This document shows, in pieces, positions 7,758-16,372 of a stretch of 40,605 nt of DNA; position 1 is the stretch's first letter, and each line of letters opens with the position of its first letter. The stretch is from Actinomycetota bacterium (lineage in GTDB: Bacteria > Actinomycetota > Actinomycetes > Nanopelagicales > Nanopelagicaceae). The notes below the pieces were generated by a model that saw only the letters and a program-made list of their open reading frames with translations, was not told the origin of the DNA and searched no databases. The stretch spans positions 1-40,605 of the forward strand of contig JAPLBA010000119.1 of the NCBI GenBank assembly GCA_026393015.1, read 5' to 3'. The position numbers and the translations under genes are program-made.

Positions 7758-8180
7758 TTACTTAGTTATCGGCACGATGAGGCGTTGCCCTGCGACCAAT
7801 CCGGCAGACTCCAAATGATTAAGTTCAGCAATGCTATCCACCACAGAGCGCAGATCTTGGCCGGTACTCACGTGCCGGGCGATCGACCAGAGTGTCTCCC
7901 CCGGAACCACCATGATCTCTTGATAGGTGACCGAGTGTCCGGCACTCACCCCGGCGTTGGTGCCATCTTCAGCGAGGGCTCCGACAAGGAGTGCACGTGA
8001 GAAAGTAGCCACTGAGAGGGTGAGGGTGAGGAGAGAGGCGAGCACGAGAAGACGTACTACGAGGCGACCGCGCGCCGTGAGGCGGAGCGGAACGGCGCTC
8101 CCCATGGGCTGGATCCTTCGAACGCTCTCCCGATGATTTAACCGGGGGGCCGTCTGATAAGAAACCACGTAGCTACTCAT
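7758..8180 (-). CDS. LysM-domain membrane protein, probable SOS division inhibitor (ChiZ/DivS/YneA type)
   Basis: A 140-residue protein with a basic cytoplasmic N-terminus, one membrane segment (about residues 41-65) and a C-terminal LysM peptidoglycan-binding domain (about 86-138, with GETLWSIARH and AGQRLIVP). It is divergent from lexA and next to nrdR, exactly like Rv2719c (ChiZ) in Mycobacterium and DivS in Corynebacterium, which delay division during DNA damage. A LexA box at 8243-8258 lies about 65 bp before its start. The ribosome site GAGGACGAG precedes ATG. Sequence similarity in the N-terminal half is low in this group, so the role rests on LysM plus context. Confidence 0.85.
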   Translation of the reverse strand: MSSYVVSYQTAPRLNHRESVRRIQPMGSAVPLRLTARGRLVVRLLVLASLLTLTLSVATFSRALLVGALAEDGTNAGVSAGHSVTYQEIMVVPGETLWSIARHVSTGQDLRSVVDSIAELNHLESAGLVAGQRLIVPITK

Positions 8181-8188
8181 CTCGTCCT

Positions 8189-8238
8189 CATCTCTCTATA
8201 TCTCTCTAGATCTCTCAACATCTCTTTGGATCGCTCAA
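8189..8238. repeat. Five degenerate 10-bp tandem units between the LysM gene and the LexA box
   Basis: Consecutive units CATCTCTCTA, TATCTCTCTA, GATCTCTCAA, CATCTCTTTG and GATCGCTCAA lead directly into LexA box 1. The 10-bp period is close to the helical repeat of DNA. The stretch would be the 5' untranslated region and promoter of the LysM gene. Confidence 0.85.
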
Positions 8239-8242
8239 CATT

Positions 8243-8258
8243 TCGAACATTTGTTCTA
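8243..8258. promoter_or_regulatory. LexA (SOS) box 1
   Basis: TCGAACATTTGTTCTA matches the Gram-positive/actinobacterial SOS box CGAAC-N4-GTTCG, with one deviation at the right end. Placed between the two divergent genes it could repress the LysM gene, lexA or both. Confidence 0.88.
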
Positions 8259-8294
8259 ATCAAACACCCAAATGACGAATAATGCAAGATTATT

Positions 8295-8310
8295 TCGAAC
8301 AGGTGTTTGA
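8295..8310. promoter_or_regulatory. LexA (SOS) box 2 over the lexA -35
   Basis: TCGAACAGGTGTTTGA is an SOS box with one mismatch in the right half (TTTG for TTCG). It overlaps the TTGAAT -35 hexamer of the predicted lexA promoter, fitting autorepression, and is 52 bp from box 1. Confidence 0.82.
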
Positions 8311-8335
8311 ATTTCTCTCCTCCGAAGGCTATCTT
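8307..8335 (+). promoter_or_regulatory. lexA promoter with leaderless start
   Basis: TTGAAT (8307-8312), a 17-bp spacer and TATCTT (8330-8335) are followed after six bases by ATG at 8342. This geometry puts the transcription start at the start codon. Confidence 0.65.
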
Positions 8336-8341
8336 GGGGGT

Positions 8342-9091
8342 ATGACACCTTCCGATCACGCTCCAGAGACCACTCCCGAGACCATTCCAGCACTTGCTCC
8401 TACCTTTGCTGAGCTGCCCGACGGCCCCGCCGATGACCATGGCCTCACCGCTCGCCAACGGAAGATTCTCGAGGTTATTTCTGCTTCGGTCTCTGAGCGC
8501 GGATTCCCACCCACGATGCGTGAAATCGGCGCAGCGGTCGGCTTAGCGAGCTCGGCGTCGGTGGCCTACCAACTCTCTAATTTGGTGGAGAAGGGACTCA
8601 TCAAACGTTCCGGCGGGCGTCAAATGGATGTCATCTCTCCCGACAGCGGAGAGCAGATCATTCCTGGAAGCGCATATGGCTCACCTGCGCAGACTCAAGG
8701 ACGCAAGAGCGGCAGTATGCGCGAGGTGCCACTTGTCGGGCGCATCGCCGCCGGCGCACCCATCTTGGCGGAAGCACATATCGAAGAGAGCTACTCGCTC
8801 CCCTCCGATCTCGTAGGCAGTGGCGAGCTCTTCCTTCTTACCGTTGTGGGTGACTCCATGGTCGATGCCGCCATCTGCGACGGTGATCTGGTAGTGATTC
8901 GTTCACAGAAACATTGCGAACCAGGCGAGATCGTGGCTGCCATGATCGACGGCGAAGCCACTGTCAAGACTTTCAAGCGAAGCGATGGTCATGTCTGGTT
9001 AATGCCCGCTAACCCTGCCTACGCGCCCATCCTTGGAGACCACGCAGAGATACTTGGAAAAGTTACTGCGGTCTTGCGCTCAATTCGTTAA
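8342..9091 (+). CDS. lexA: SOS repressor LexA
   Basis: LexA represses DNA-damage genes and cleaves itself when RecA filaments form. The 249-residue protein has a winged helix-turn-helix (about residues 34-100, LTARQRKILEVI onward), a linker, the Ala137-Gly138 cleavage site in GRIAAGAP, and the catalytic pair Ser172 (GDSMVD) and Lys209 (ATVKTF). The in-frame ATG at 8282 would place a LexA box and the -35 inside the gene; the leaderless promoter fixes the start at 8342. The first 33 residues are a non-conserved acidic/Pro-rich extension typical of actinobacterial LexA. Confidence 0.97.
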   Translation: MTPSDHAPETTPETIPALAPTFAELPDGPADDHGLTARQRKILEVISASVSERGFPPTMREIGAAVGLASSASVAYQLSNLVEKGLIKRSGGRQMDVISPDSGEQIIPGSAYGSPAQTQGRKSGSMREVPLVGRIAAGAPILAEAHIEESYSLPSDLVGSGELFLLTVVGDSMVDAAICDGDLVVIRSQKHCEPGEIVAAMIDGEATVKTFKRSDGHVWLMPANPAYAPILGDHAEILGKVTAVLRSIR

Positions 9092-9093
9092 AA

Positions 9094-9112
9094 AAGTTCC
9101 TTAAAGGAGTGC
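9094..9112 (-). terminator. Weak hairpin between hflX and lexA
   Basis: On the minus strand TCCTTTAAGGA can form a short 5-bp stem and is followed by ACTTTTTTAA. It lies in the 22-bp gap between the convergent stops. The stem is short, so termination is uncertain. Confidence 0.3.
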
Positions 9113-9113
9113 G

Positions 9114-10511
9114 TTAAAGAAGAGCGAGCGCTTCTTTAATCCGTTCAACCACATTTCGGTCTACCTGCGCCAAAACCGTGGTTCCTTCTTCGCCATGTAC
9201 TTCTTGATGCACTTCTCCAAATTCGTGCACGAGGTGAAGTAAATCGCCGCGAGAGTAAGGGATCAGGAGATCAAGACTGACTCGGCGTTTGGGCAACTCT
9301 GCTTCAACTCGCGCTAGTAACTCAGCTACCCCTTCGCCAGTAAATGCTGAGACAACCATGGAACGCGATTCTCGTCGACGGATTAAATCAATCGTTTCAG
9401 GATCGGCAATATCCGCCTTATTAATAACGATTATTTCTGAAATTGCGCGGGCGCCAATCTCATCAAGGACTTCGCGCACTGCATCGATCTGGCCCAATGG
9501 ATCTACATGTGAGCCATCAACAATATGCAAGATGAGATCGGAGCCACTGACCTCTTCGAGTGTGGATTTGAATGCCTCGATAAGTTGATGTGGAAGGTGG
9601 CGTACAAATCCCACCGTGTCAACGAATGTGTAAGTCTCGCCATCGCTACTTTCCGTTTTGCGAACCGTGGGGTCGAGGGTGGCGAAGAGTGCGTTCTCCA
9701 CCAGCACTCCGGCACCGGTGAAGCGATTAAGGAGAGATGACTTACCTGCGTTGGTATACCCCGCTATCGCGACCGACGGCACTTGATACTTCACACGTTC
9801 CTGGCGCATTGTGTCGCGAGACTTCTTCATCTCAATAATTTCCTTGCGCAACTTGGCCATTCGATCACGAATGCGGCGGCGATCCGTTTCTATTTTGGTT
9901 TCGCCCGGCCCGCGACCACCAATACCGGCTCCCCCTGCCGCGCGACCACCCGCCTGACGTGAAAGGGATTCGCCCCAACCACGCAACCTAGGAAGCATGT
10001 ACGTCATCTGAGCAAGCTCTACTTGCGCTTTACCTTCTCGACTCTTGGCATGTTGAGCAAAAATATCAAGGATAAGCGCAGTGCGATCAACAACTTTAAC
10101 TTTTACCTGTGCCTCTAACTGGCGCAATTGGCTGGGTGAAAGTTCGCCATCACAGATCACCGTGTCGGCTCCCGTTGCAATGACCACATCGCGTAGCTCT
10201 TTTACCTTGCCACTTCCAATGTACGTAGATGAATCCGGTGCATCACGTCGTTGAATGAGCCCATCAAGAACTTCCGAGCCCGCGGTCTCTGCCAACGCTG
10301 CCAACTCCGCAAGTGAATTCTCGGCCTCGAGAGCAGTGCCTTGAGTCCAGACTCCCACTAGTACCACGCGCTCTAATCGAAGTTGGCGATACTCAACTTC
10401 AGTAACGTCTTGCAATTCGGTGGAAAGACCAACCACACGTCTCAGCGCATGGCGTTCCGCTAAATCAAATTCTCCCGACGATACCTCATCGACATCGGCG
10501 TCGTTATTCAT
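9114..10511 (-). CDS. hflX: GTPase HflX
   Basis: A ribosome-associated GTPase that splits stalled or idle 70S particles. The N-terminal HflX domain contains QLRLERVVLVGVW and YIGSGKVKEL, followed by the Gly-rich linker GGRAAGGAGIGGRGPGETKI and a GTPase domain with G1 GYTNAGKSS, G3 DTVGFV and G4 NKAD. I place the start at ATG 10511, which overlaps the dapF stop (ATGAATAA) and suits re-initiation; ATG at 10532 in the same frame adds seven residues and cannot be excluded. It forms an operon with dapF as in other actinobacteria. Confidence 0.95.
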   Translation of the reverse strand: MNNDADVDEVSSGEFDLAERHALRRVVGLSTELQDVTEVEYRQLRLERVVLVGVWTQGTALEAENSLAELAALAETAGSEVLDGLIQRRDAPDSSTYIGSGKVKELRDVVIATGADTVICDGELSPSQLRQLEAQVKVKVVDRTALILDIFAQHAKSREGKAQVELAQMTYMLPRLRGWGESLSRQAGGRAAGGAGIGGRGPGETKIETDRRRIRDRMAKLRKEIIEMKKSRDTMRQERVKYQVPSVAIAGYTNAGKSSLLNRFTGAGVLVENALFATLDPTVRKTESSDGETYTFVDTVGFVRHLPHQLIEAFKSTLEEVSGSDLILHIVDGSHVDPLGQIDAVREVLDEIGARAISEIIVINKADIADPETIDLIRRRESRSMVVSAFTGEGVAELLARVEAELPKRRVSLDLLIPYSRGDLLHLVHEFGEVHQEVHGEEGTTVLAQVDRNVVERIKEALALL

Positions 10512-11301
10512 CAATGTTGACTTCAAAGTCATTCACGAGCACCGCTGGCCCAGTCATTGTCACTTCCCCCAGCGCGTCAATATCGATCTCTAATGAGCCA
10601 CCGAGTACATCAACGCGCCAGGTGCTAGCCCCAACAACTCCGGTATGCGCAGCCGCGGCAACTGCCACAGCGCAGGTACCGGTTCCGCATGAGCGAGTCT
10701 CCCCCACGCCTCGTTCGAATACTCGCATCGAAAGATGGCGCTCGCCAAGAATTTCAACAAACTCAACATTAACTCCGTCTGGATAAAGACTTGCTGGGGT
10801 CACTGTGGGTTTTTCGAGCACTTCAGGAAGGAGGGCGAGTGACTCAAGAAAAACCACCGCATGCGGATTTCCTACAGAGACTTTAAATCCGGGCCAACTA
10901 TTTCCTCCATAAATCACTGTGGGTGTACCCGGCTCAATGACGACTGCCCCCATCCCGGCCGAGATACGTCCATCTGCTTTTATCTCGATTCGTTTAATAC
11001 CGGCACGCGTATCTATATCGAAGGAAGTGCGACTCTCTAATCCTCGATCAACTAAATACTTAGCCATCACCCGAATGCCGTTGCCACACATCTCCGCAAG
11101 GCTGCCATCGTTATTTCGATAATCCATAAACCAATGTCCATCACGTTGCTTTATCTGAATAAGTCCATCGGCTCCTACCCCGGAGTCGCGATTGCAAAGC
11201 GAAGCAATGTCACTCGGACTAAGGTTGCCCTCCGGAATGAGAATGAATTCATTCTCGGTGCCGTGGCCTTTGGTGGCGCGTAGCGGCGTGCTCGGGTTCA
11301 T
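10504..11301 (-). CDS. dapF: Diaminopimelate epimerase
   Basis: Converts LL- to meso-diaminopimelate for lysine and peptidoglycan synthesis. The 265-residue protein carries both catalytic cysteines: MCGNGIR in the N-terminal half and SCGTGTCA in the C-terminal half, with the GVGADGL segment near the start. A TACGAT -10 seven bases before ATG suggests a leaderless transcript. It overlaps hflX downstream. With dapA and dapB elsewhere in the window it covers three steps of the lysine branch. Confidence 0.97.
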   Translation of the reverse strand: MNPSTPLRATKGHGTENEFILIPEGNLSPSDIASLCNRDSGVGADGLIQIKQRDGHWFMDYRNNDGSLAEMCGNGIRVMAKYLVDRGLESRTSFDIDTRAGIKRIEIKADGRISAGMGAVVIEPGTPTVIYGGNSWPGFKVSVGNPHAVVFLESLALLPEVLEKPTVTPASLYPDGVNVEFVEILGERHLSMRVFERGVGETRSCGTGTCAVAVAAAAHTGVVGASTWRVDVLGGSLEIDIDALGEVTMTGPAVLVNDFEVNIDE

Positions 11302-11331
11302 ACCTACGATCGTAGGCGCTACCGTTGGTAG
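11302..11331. promoter_or_regulatory. 30-bp bidirectional promoter region with two inverted repeats
   Basis: The whole space between the divergent dapF and transporter genes is 30 bp. It holds the perfect 14-bp palindrome CCTACGATCGTAGG (11303-11316) and the inverted repeat CTACC-GTT-GGTAG (11319-11331). The dapF -10 is TACGAT (11314-11309) and the transporter -10 is TACCGT (11320-11325, six bases before ATG, with TTCATA 17 bp upstream). Both genes would be leaderless. Confidence 0.6.
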
Positions 11332-12216
11332 ATGCGCGCGCGCCTAACGATCCTCTTCTCAGCGATCTGCTTTGGCACCACGGGTACCGCAGCCGCCCTC
11401 GGTCCTTCCGAGGCCAATTCACTTGCGGTGGGCACCAGCCGAATTGTCATTGGGGCCCTCCTGCTACAAATGTTTGCGATCGGCAAGAGCGCGGGAGTAT
11501 CACCAGTGCGGCTACGCGCCTGGCTCTGGGCCGGAGCCGGTATGGCCTGCTACCAGCTCACCTTCTTTGCTGCGGTACATCTCAGCGGCGTCACAGTAGG
11601 CACGGTGGTGGCTCTTGGTTCGGCTCCCGCGCTCACCGGAGCTATTGACTGGCTCTGGTCTGGAACAAAACCGCGTGGCCGTTGGTGGATAGCAACTTTG
11701 TGCGCCGTGGTCGGCGTCATCATCTTGACCGCCTCCAAGGGCAGCGCGACTCAATCAACTTCTCTCTGGGGAATTCTCCTTGCCCTCGCCGCTGGGGCCT
11801 CTTATGCGATCTTTGCCGTGTGCAGCAAGGAAATCTTGGCCAGTGGTGCTTCGTTTCAATTCGCTATGGCCCGAGTCTTTGGAATCGGCGCCATCATGCT
11901 GGCTCCGCTACTTTTCATCCTCCCCATGGAATGGATTACCACTTCAAAAGGTGCGGCCATGGCGCTCTGGTTGGGCGCGGTTCCCACTGCGATTGCCTAT
12001 CTTGCGTACGCATATGGTCTGAAAAGCGTGCAACCAAACGAGACACTGACGTTGGCGGAACCAGTTACTGCAACACTCTTTGGCGTTCTTATCCTGAATG
12101 AGAGATCTTCTCTCACTACGTGGGTGGGCGTGGTAATTGTGGCACTTGGCTTGCTTCTACTCGCTATGCAACGTTCGACGGACATACACCCTGGCGTGCG
12201 CAAGGGCATCGCTTAA
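11332..12216 (+). CDS. EamA/DMT-family transporter
   Basis: A 294-residue membrane protein with about ten hydrophobic segments forming two EamA repeats (roughly residues 5-130 and 145-280); the second repeat ends with the typical LAEPVTATLFGVLILNE. DMT exporters of this type move amino acids or other metabolites out of the cell, but the substrate cannot be deduced. It interrupts the otherwise conserved miaA-dapF order on the opposite strand and shares a 30-bp promoter region with dapF, hinting at regulation linked to lysine/diaminopimelate (inference). Confidence 0.9.
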   Translation: MRARLTILFSAICFGTTGTAAALGPSEANSLAVGTSRIVIGALLLQMFAIGKSAGVSPVRLRAWLWAGAGMACYQLTFFAAVHLSGVTVGTVVALGSAPALTGAIDWLWSGTKPRGRWWIATLCAVVGVIILTASKGSATQSTSLWGILLALAAGASYAIFAVCSKEILASGASFQFAMARVFGIGAIMLAPLLFILPMEWITTSKGAAMALWLGAVPTAIAYLAYAYGLKSVQPNETLTLAEPVTATLFGVLILNERSSLTTWVGVVIVALGLLLLAMQRSTDIHPGVRKGIA

Positions 12217-12274
12217 GTCTTCAAAAATGTGATGATCAAACCGGCACTCGTCGACAGAGCAGGCTGACGCGTTA

Positions 12275-13156
12275 CTAGCTCCGCGAACTCCACCATTGCA
12301 TGTGAGTTCCGGCTGGAATCCATTCGATCTTTTCATCACGCCTAAACCAACTCTCTTGGCGGCGAGCAAACTTACGAGTGGAGATGATGGTCGACGCTTT
12401 CGCATAATCGCTACTCTCACCTCGATCTTTGGCATCGAGGATCTGTGCATAACCCAGTGCGGCACGAGCCGTCTTGCCCTCTCGCAAACCACGTGACTCC
12501 AGATCTACGACCTCGTCTTCAAACCCGTTCTCCCACATCTCTTCGACTCTGATGGCGATACGCGCATCAAGCAGTTCACGGGGAGAGAGCAAGCCCACTC
12601 GAATTGCTTGCGGATATGGAGTGGCCCCATCGCGTGGCAAATTTGCAGTGAAGGGCTCGCCAGTTATCTCGATGACTTCAAGGGCGCGCACCACTCTGCG
12701 CACGTTGCCCGGCAAGATCGCCAGAGCCGCCATTGGATCTTTCTCGCTCAGCTCTTGATGAAGTGCTGCCCCACCTATTCGTTCGGCACGGGCTTCAATC
12801 TCGGCCCGCACCTCTGGATCATTTTCTGGAAAACGTAACTCTTGTAAGAGAGAAGAGATATAGAGTCCCGAGCCACCCACGACTATCAGTGGGGCGCCAT
12901 CGTTACTAGCGATGAGCTCATGAACTTTTCGTTGATAGACCGCAACGCTCGCTTCTTCCACCACATCGAGCACGTCGATCATATGATGAGGAATGCCACG
13001 ACGCTGCGAGAGCGGGAGCTTCGCAGTACCAATGTCCATTCCACGATACAGCTGAAGGGCATCTGCGTTAATTATTTCAGCCCCAATTTCCTCCGCCAGA
13101 TCAAGTGCGGCGTCACTCTTTCCAACCGCCGTGGGACCTACGAGAAAGAGCAACAT
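12275..13156 (-). CDS. miaA: tRNA dimethylallyltransferase
   Basis: Transfers a dimethylallyl group to A37 of tRNAs reading UNN codons, the substrate for MiaB. The 293-residue protein has the P-loop GPTAVGKS (7-14), the NADALQLYRGMDIGTAK segment and a C-terminal KFARRQESWFRR element. It starts two bases after the miaB stop, so both enzymes of this modification are made from one transcript. The 58-bp gap to the convergent transporter gene has no clear terminator. Confidence 0.97.
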   Translation of the reverse strand: MLLFLVGPTAVGKSDAALDLAEEIGAEIINADALQLYRGMDIGTAKLPLSQRRGIPHHMIDVLDVVEEASVAVYQRKVHELIASNDGAPLIVVGGSGLYISSLLQELRFPENDPEVRAEIEARAERIGGAALHQELSEKDPMAALAILPGNVRRVVRALEVIEITGEPFTANLPRDGATPYPQAIRVGLLSPRELLDARIAIRVEEMWENGFEDEVVDLESRGLREGKTARAALGYAQILDAKDRGESSDYAKASTIISTRKFARRQESWFRRDEKIEWIPAGTHMQWWSSRS

Positions 13157-13158
13157 GG

Positions 13159-14592
13159 TTAGGGCCGTGGAGTGAGTGAAAGAAAAGTACGAGTTTCGGT
13201 TGAGGCTTGCGCGCTCTCCCAGACATCACCTGATCGAGTGCGCCTCACCGCGATCGGAGCATTCTCGGCCACTAAATGATGAGGCGCGGCTTGAGTTACT
13301 GTCACCGTTGCAATATCTCCCGGACGCAGGCGTTCCTCAGACATAAAGTGCACGAGGTTGAAATCTCTAGCACGACCGCTCTGTCGCAACGTCGCGTCAT
13401 CTTTTCGTCCTGGCATATCAGAGACCAAGACTTCAACCTCACGGCCGAGTTGTGTCTTCTTCTGTTGCCAGGCGATCTCCTCAGTAAATGCATGGAGGCG
13501 CACATATCGCTCCGCCACCACATCCTCAGGTATTTGATTCTCCATCTCTGCCGCAGCAGTACCCGGACGCTTTGAATATTTAAAGGTGAAGGCCATCTCA
13601 AACTTGGCCGTTGCAATGAGATCAAGGGTGTGTTGGAAGTCAGCTTCGCTCTCCCCGGGGAATCCGACAATGATGTCTGTAGTAATACTCGCAAGTGGAA
13701 GTGCCTCGCGCACCCTTTCAACTATCCCCAGGTAGCGATCGGCTCGATACGAGCGGCGCATTGATTTGAGGATGGCATCTGATCCAGATTGAAGAGGCAT
13801 ATGCAGATGTGGCATCACATTATGTGTCTCTGCCATTGCGGCTATGACATCGTCTGTGAAATCGCGCGGATGAGGGCTGGTAAAACGAACTCTCTCTAAC
13901 CCTTCGACTTCACCACAAGCGCGCAGAAGGTCAGCAAAGGCTCCGCGCACGCCAAGTTCAACGCCATACGCATTTACGTTTTGCCCCAGGAGGGTAATCT
14001 CGTTAACGCCATCAGCAACCAAGGCGCGCACCTCTGCAAGAATTTCCTTCTTGTCTCGGTCCTTCTCCACTCCACGCAGTGCGGGGACGATGCAGAACGT
14101 GCACGTGTTATTACAACCCACAGATATTGATACCCATGCGGAGTGCAAAGAGTGGCGCTTTGAGGGAAGTGTGGATGGGAATATCTCAAGAGACTCTACG
14201 ATTTCTAATTGTGACTCGCGCCCGATGCGCGCTCTTTCTAAAAGCAGCGGAAGCGAGCCAACATTGTGCGTTCCAAAAACCACATCTACCCAAGGTGCCC
14301 GACGCAATATTTCTCCGCGATCTTTCTGGGCCAAACATCCACCGACGGCAATCTGCATAGTGGGATGTTGCAACTTTTCCGCAGCGAGCATTCCAAGGGT
14401 TCCATAGAGTTTCTGATCAGCGTTTTCGCGCACCGCACACGTGTTGAACACCATCACATCGGCTAGCGCGCGATCGCTCTCTTGAGCCTGATAACCAGCT
14501 TCTTCAAGCAGACCGGCCAGGCGCTCCGAATCGTGCGCATTCATTTGGCAGCCGAAAGTTCGAACTAGATACGTTCTTGAGTCGGTGGCCAT
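13159..14592 (-). CDS. miaB: tRNA-2-methylthio-N6-dimethylallyladenosine synthase
   Basis: A radical-SAM methylthiotransferase acting on i6A37 of tRNA after MiaA. The 477-residue protein shows the N-terminal cluster cysteines (FGCQMN, NTCAVRE, GGCLAQ), the radical-SAM motif CNNTCTFC and a C-terminal TRAM region. A TAGACT -10 element six bases before ATG implies a leaderless mRNA independent of recA-recX. Confidence 0.97.
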   Translation of the reverse strand: MATDSRTYLVRTFGCQMNAHDSERLAGLLEEAGYQAQESDRALADVMVFNTCAVRENADQKLYGTLGMLAAEKLQHPTMQIAVGGCLAQKDRGEILRRAPWVDVVFGTHNVGSLPLLLERARIGRESQLEIVESLEIFPSTLPSKRHSLHSAWVSISVGCNNTCTFCIVPALRGVEKDRDKKEILAEVRALVADGVNEITLLGQNVNAYGVELGVRGAFADLLRACGEVEGLERVRFTSPHPRDFTDDVIAAMAETHNVMPHLHMPLQSGSDAILKSMRRSYRADRYLGIVERVREALPLASITTDIIVGFPGESEADFQHTLDLIATAKFEMAFTFKYSKRPGTAAAEMENQIPEDVVAERYVRLHAFTEEIAWQQKKTQLGREVEVLVSDMPGRKDDATLRQSGRARDFNLVHFMSEERLRPGDIATVTVTQAAPHHLVAENAPIAVRRTRSGDVWESAQASTETRTFLSLTPRP

Positions 14593-14598
14593 AGCGTG

Positions 14599-14604
14599 AG
14601 TCTA
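14599..14604 (-). promoter_or_regulatory. -10 element for leaderless miaB
   Basis: TAGACT (14604-14599) is followed by CACGCT and the ATG at 14592. No convincing -35 is visible. The same hexamer and spacing occur at the Nudix gene. Confidence 0.5.
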
Positions 14605-14617
14605 TGAGCCCCAGATC

Positions 14618-14657
14618 AAAAAAGAAATTTATGCTTGACTCACCTCGGAGAGAGTCA
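14618..14657 (-). terminator. Possible recA-recX terminator
   Basis: In the 122-bp gap between recX and miaB the minus strand carries TGACTC/GAGTCA arms (14657-14636, 10-base loop) followed, after about 12 bases, by a six-T run (14623-14618). The T-run is not adjacent to the stem, so strength is doubtful. Nothing else is seen in this gap except the miaB promoter. Confidence 0.35.
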
Positions 14658-14714
14658 GCTAAATCACGCTGCCATGTGAAGATCTTTGAATGAAGGCTAA
14701 TCAACGTCTTCTCG

Positions 14715-15251
14715 TTAATTCGCTTCGTAAAACTTTTGGAGAGCGGCGCGAACTGCCAGACCCGCTCGATCGCCTCGATGGCCCTTTCGCATGAGGAACC
14801 CGAGGAGGGCACGTTCCTGCTTCTTCCTATCCCCAGGGCGCAACGATCTCACTTTCTTTGCAAGCAACTCCTGTAGCGCAAATTCTTCGCTCTCCGAAGA
14901 GACCTCTGAAATCACTTCCAGGATGAGATCGGGATCGATACCTTTTTCACGGAGCTCACGCGCTATGACTCGGGGCGCCAGACCCCGCGATCGCATCCGC
15001 GAATCTCTCCACGCTCGAGCGAACTGGCCATCATCGAGCAAATTACTTCGAGTGAGCGCCATGATGAGTTCCTCGCCTATCTCGGTTGGAATTGCACGCT
15101 TTGCAAAAGCAGCGCGTAACTCTCCACAACTATGCGATCTGCGAGCTAACCTATCGAGCGCCATTCTCTGAGCGAGTATGCGAAATTCTTCCCCCTCAGA
15201 AAAGAGAGAGGAGCCCAACGAAGTGTCGGGCCCCTCCATTAACTCTTCCAT
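14715..15251 (-). CDS. recX: Regulatory protein RecX
   Basis: RecX binds RecA filaments and limits their extension. The 178-residue protein is built of three-helix repeats; LVMAL-type segments such as LIMALTRSNLLDDGQFARAW and RDSRMRSRGLAPRVIARELR, then the closing GFLMRKGHRGDRA, are characteristic. It lies 26 bp after recA without a strong ribosome site, so it is read from the SOS-induced recA transcript, probably at a lower level. A 12-bp palindrome occupies the gap. Confidence 0.93.
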   Translation of the reverse strand: MEELMEGPDTSLGSSLFSEGEEFRILAQRMALDRLARRSHSCGELRAAFAKRAIPTEIGEELIMALTRSNLLDDGQFARAWRDSRMRSRGLAPRVIARELREKGIDPDLILEVISEVSSESEEFALQELLAKKVRSLRPGDRKKQERALLGFLMRKGHRGDRAGLAVRAALQKFYEAN

Positions 15252-15262
15252 TATGTGGGTTG

Positions 15263-15274
15263 AGAGATATCTCT
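15263..15274. promoter_or_regulatory. Palindrome in the recA-recX gap
   Basis: AGAGATATCTCT is a perfect 12-bp palindrome between the recA stop and the recX start. In other bacteria a hairpin between these genes lowers recX expression; a similar job is possible here. It has little room for a loop, so an RNA hairpin would be weak. Confidence 0.35.
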
Positions 15275-15277
15275 AGC

Positions 15278-16372
15278 TTAGAAATCTACAACCGGAACTT
15301 CTACCAGATCTTCTACCGGCACTTCTACCAGCACTTCTACCAGCGGAGTGCTAGTGGAAGCTGCCTCGCGGCGCACTCCAATACCCATCTGCTCCTTGAT
15401 CTTCTTCTCAATCTCGTTTGCGAGATCAGGATTGTCGATAAGGAAGGTACGAGCGTTCTCTTTACCTTGACCGAGTTGGTCACCTTCGTAGGTGTACCAA
15501 GATCCGGACTTCTTGACGAAGCCTTCATCAACACCGAGATCGATCAGTGAACCTTCGCGCGAGATGCCATGACCGTAGAGGATGTCGAATTCGGCTTGCT
15601 TAAATGGCGGTGCCATCTTGTTCTTGACGACCTTGACCCGAGTACGGTTACCAACTGCATCTTGGCCATCTTTCAAAGTTTCGATGCGACGGACATCAAG
15701 ACGGATAGATGCGTAGAACTTAAGCGCTTTGCCACCCGTAGTGGTCTCCGGAGAGCCGAAGAAGACACCGATCTTCTCGCGGAGTTGGTTAATAAAGATG
15801 GCAGTGGTCTTTGATTGAGCAAGTGCGCCAGTGATTTTACGTAGCGCTTGGCTCATCAAACGAGCTTGCAGACCGATATGGCTATCACCCATTTCGCCTT
15901 CAATTTCTGCGCGTGGCACGAGTGCTGCCACCGAGTCGATCACAACAATGTCGAGCGCACCAGAGCGGATCAACATATCCATGATCTCGAGGGCTTGCTC
16001 ACCAGTATCTGGTTGCGAGACGAGGAGCGCATCGATATCGACGCCCAACTTCTTTGCATACTCGGGATCGAGTGCATGCTCCGCATCAATGAAAGCCGCG
16101 ATACCGCCGGCCTTCTGCGCATTAGCAATGGCGTGCAAGGCGACTGTGGTCTTACCAGAGGACTCTGGACCATAAATCTCAACGACGCGGCCACGGGGAA
16201 AACCACCGATTCCGAGGGCAAGATCAAGTGCGATAGAACCAGAAGGGATGACCTCTACTGGTGCGCGCCCCTCATCGCCCATCTTCATGATGGAGCCCTT
16301 ACCGAATTGGCGTTCAATTTGGGCAAGTGCGCTCTCTAGGGCCTTGCTGCGATCTGGAGTACTGGGTGCCAT
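15278..16372 (-). CDS. recA: Recombinase RecA
   Basis: RecA forms filaments on single-stranded DNA, catalyses strand exchange and triggers LexA self-cleavage. The 364-residue protein has Walker A GPESSGKT (68-75), the Walker B region [12 protein letters not shown] and the loop-2 region [12 protein letters not shown] at 16372 gives the standard N-terminus; a longer frame from a TTG at 16465 is unlikely. The C-terminal tail is odd: instead of the usual acidic tail it consists of four-residue units ([16 protein letters not shown]) encoded by a 12-bp tandem repeat. An SOS box lies about 145 bp upstream. There is no intein. Confidence 0.98.
   Translation of the reverse strand: MAPSTPDRSKALESALAQIERQFGKGSIMKMGDEGRAPVEVIPSGSIALDLALGIGGFPRGRVVEIYGPESSGKTTVALHAIANAQKAGGIAAFIDAEHALDPEYAKKLGVDIDALLVSQPDTGEQALEIMDMLIRSGALDIVVIDSVAALVPRAEIEGEMGDSHIGLQARLMSQALRKITGALAQSKTTAIFINQLREKIGVFFGSPETTTGGKALKFYASIRLDVRRIETLKDGQDAVGNRTRVKVVKNKMAPPFKQAEFDILYGHGISREGSLIDLGVDEGFVKKSGSWYTYEGDQLGQGKENARTFLIDNPDLANEIEKKIKEQMGIGVRREAASTSTPLVEVLVEVPVEDLVEVPVVDF
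15289..15343. repeat. 12-bp tandem repeat at the 3' end of recA
   Basis: Plus-strand units ACCGGAACTTCT, ACCAGATCTTCT, ACCGGCACTTCT, ACCAGCACTTCT and a partial ACCAGC follow each other without gaps. They encode tetrapeptides of the pattern [LP]-V-E-[VD]. Confidence 0.92.

Noticed and set aside
8189-8238. CRISPR-like array
   Set aside because: Units are 10 bp, contiguous and degenerate with no spacers; no cas genes are near.
14504-14812. Possible extra gene in the miaB-recX gap
   Set aside because: The frame extends into both miaB and recX and has low-complexity composition; the gap is better explained by a miaB promoter and weak terminator.
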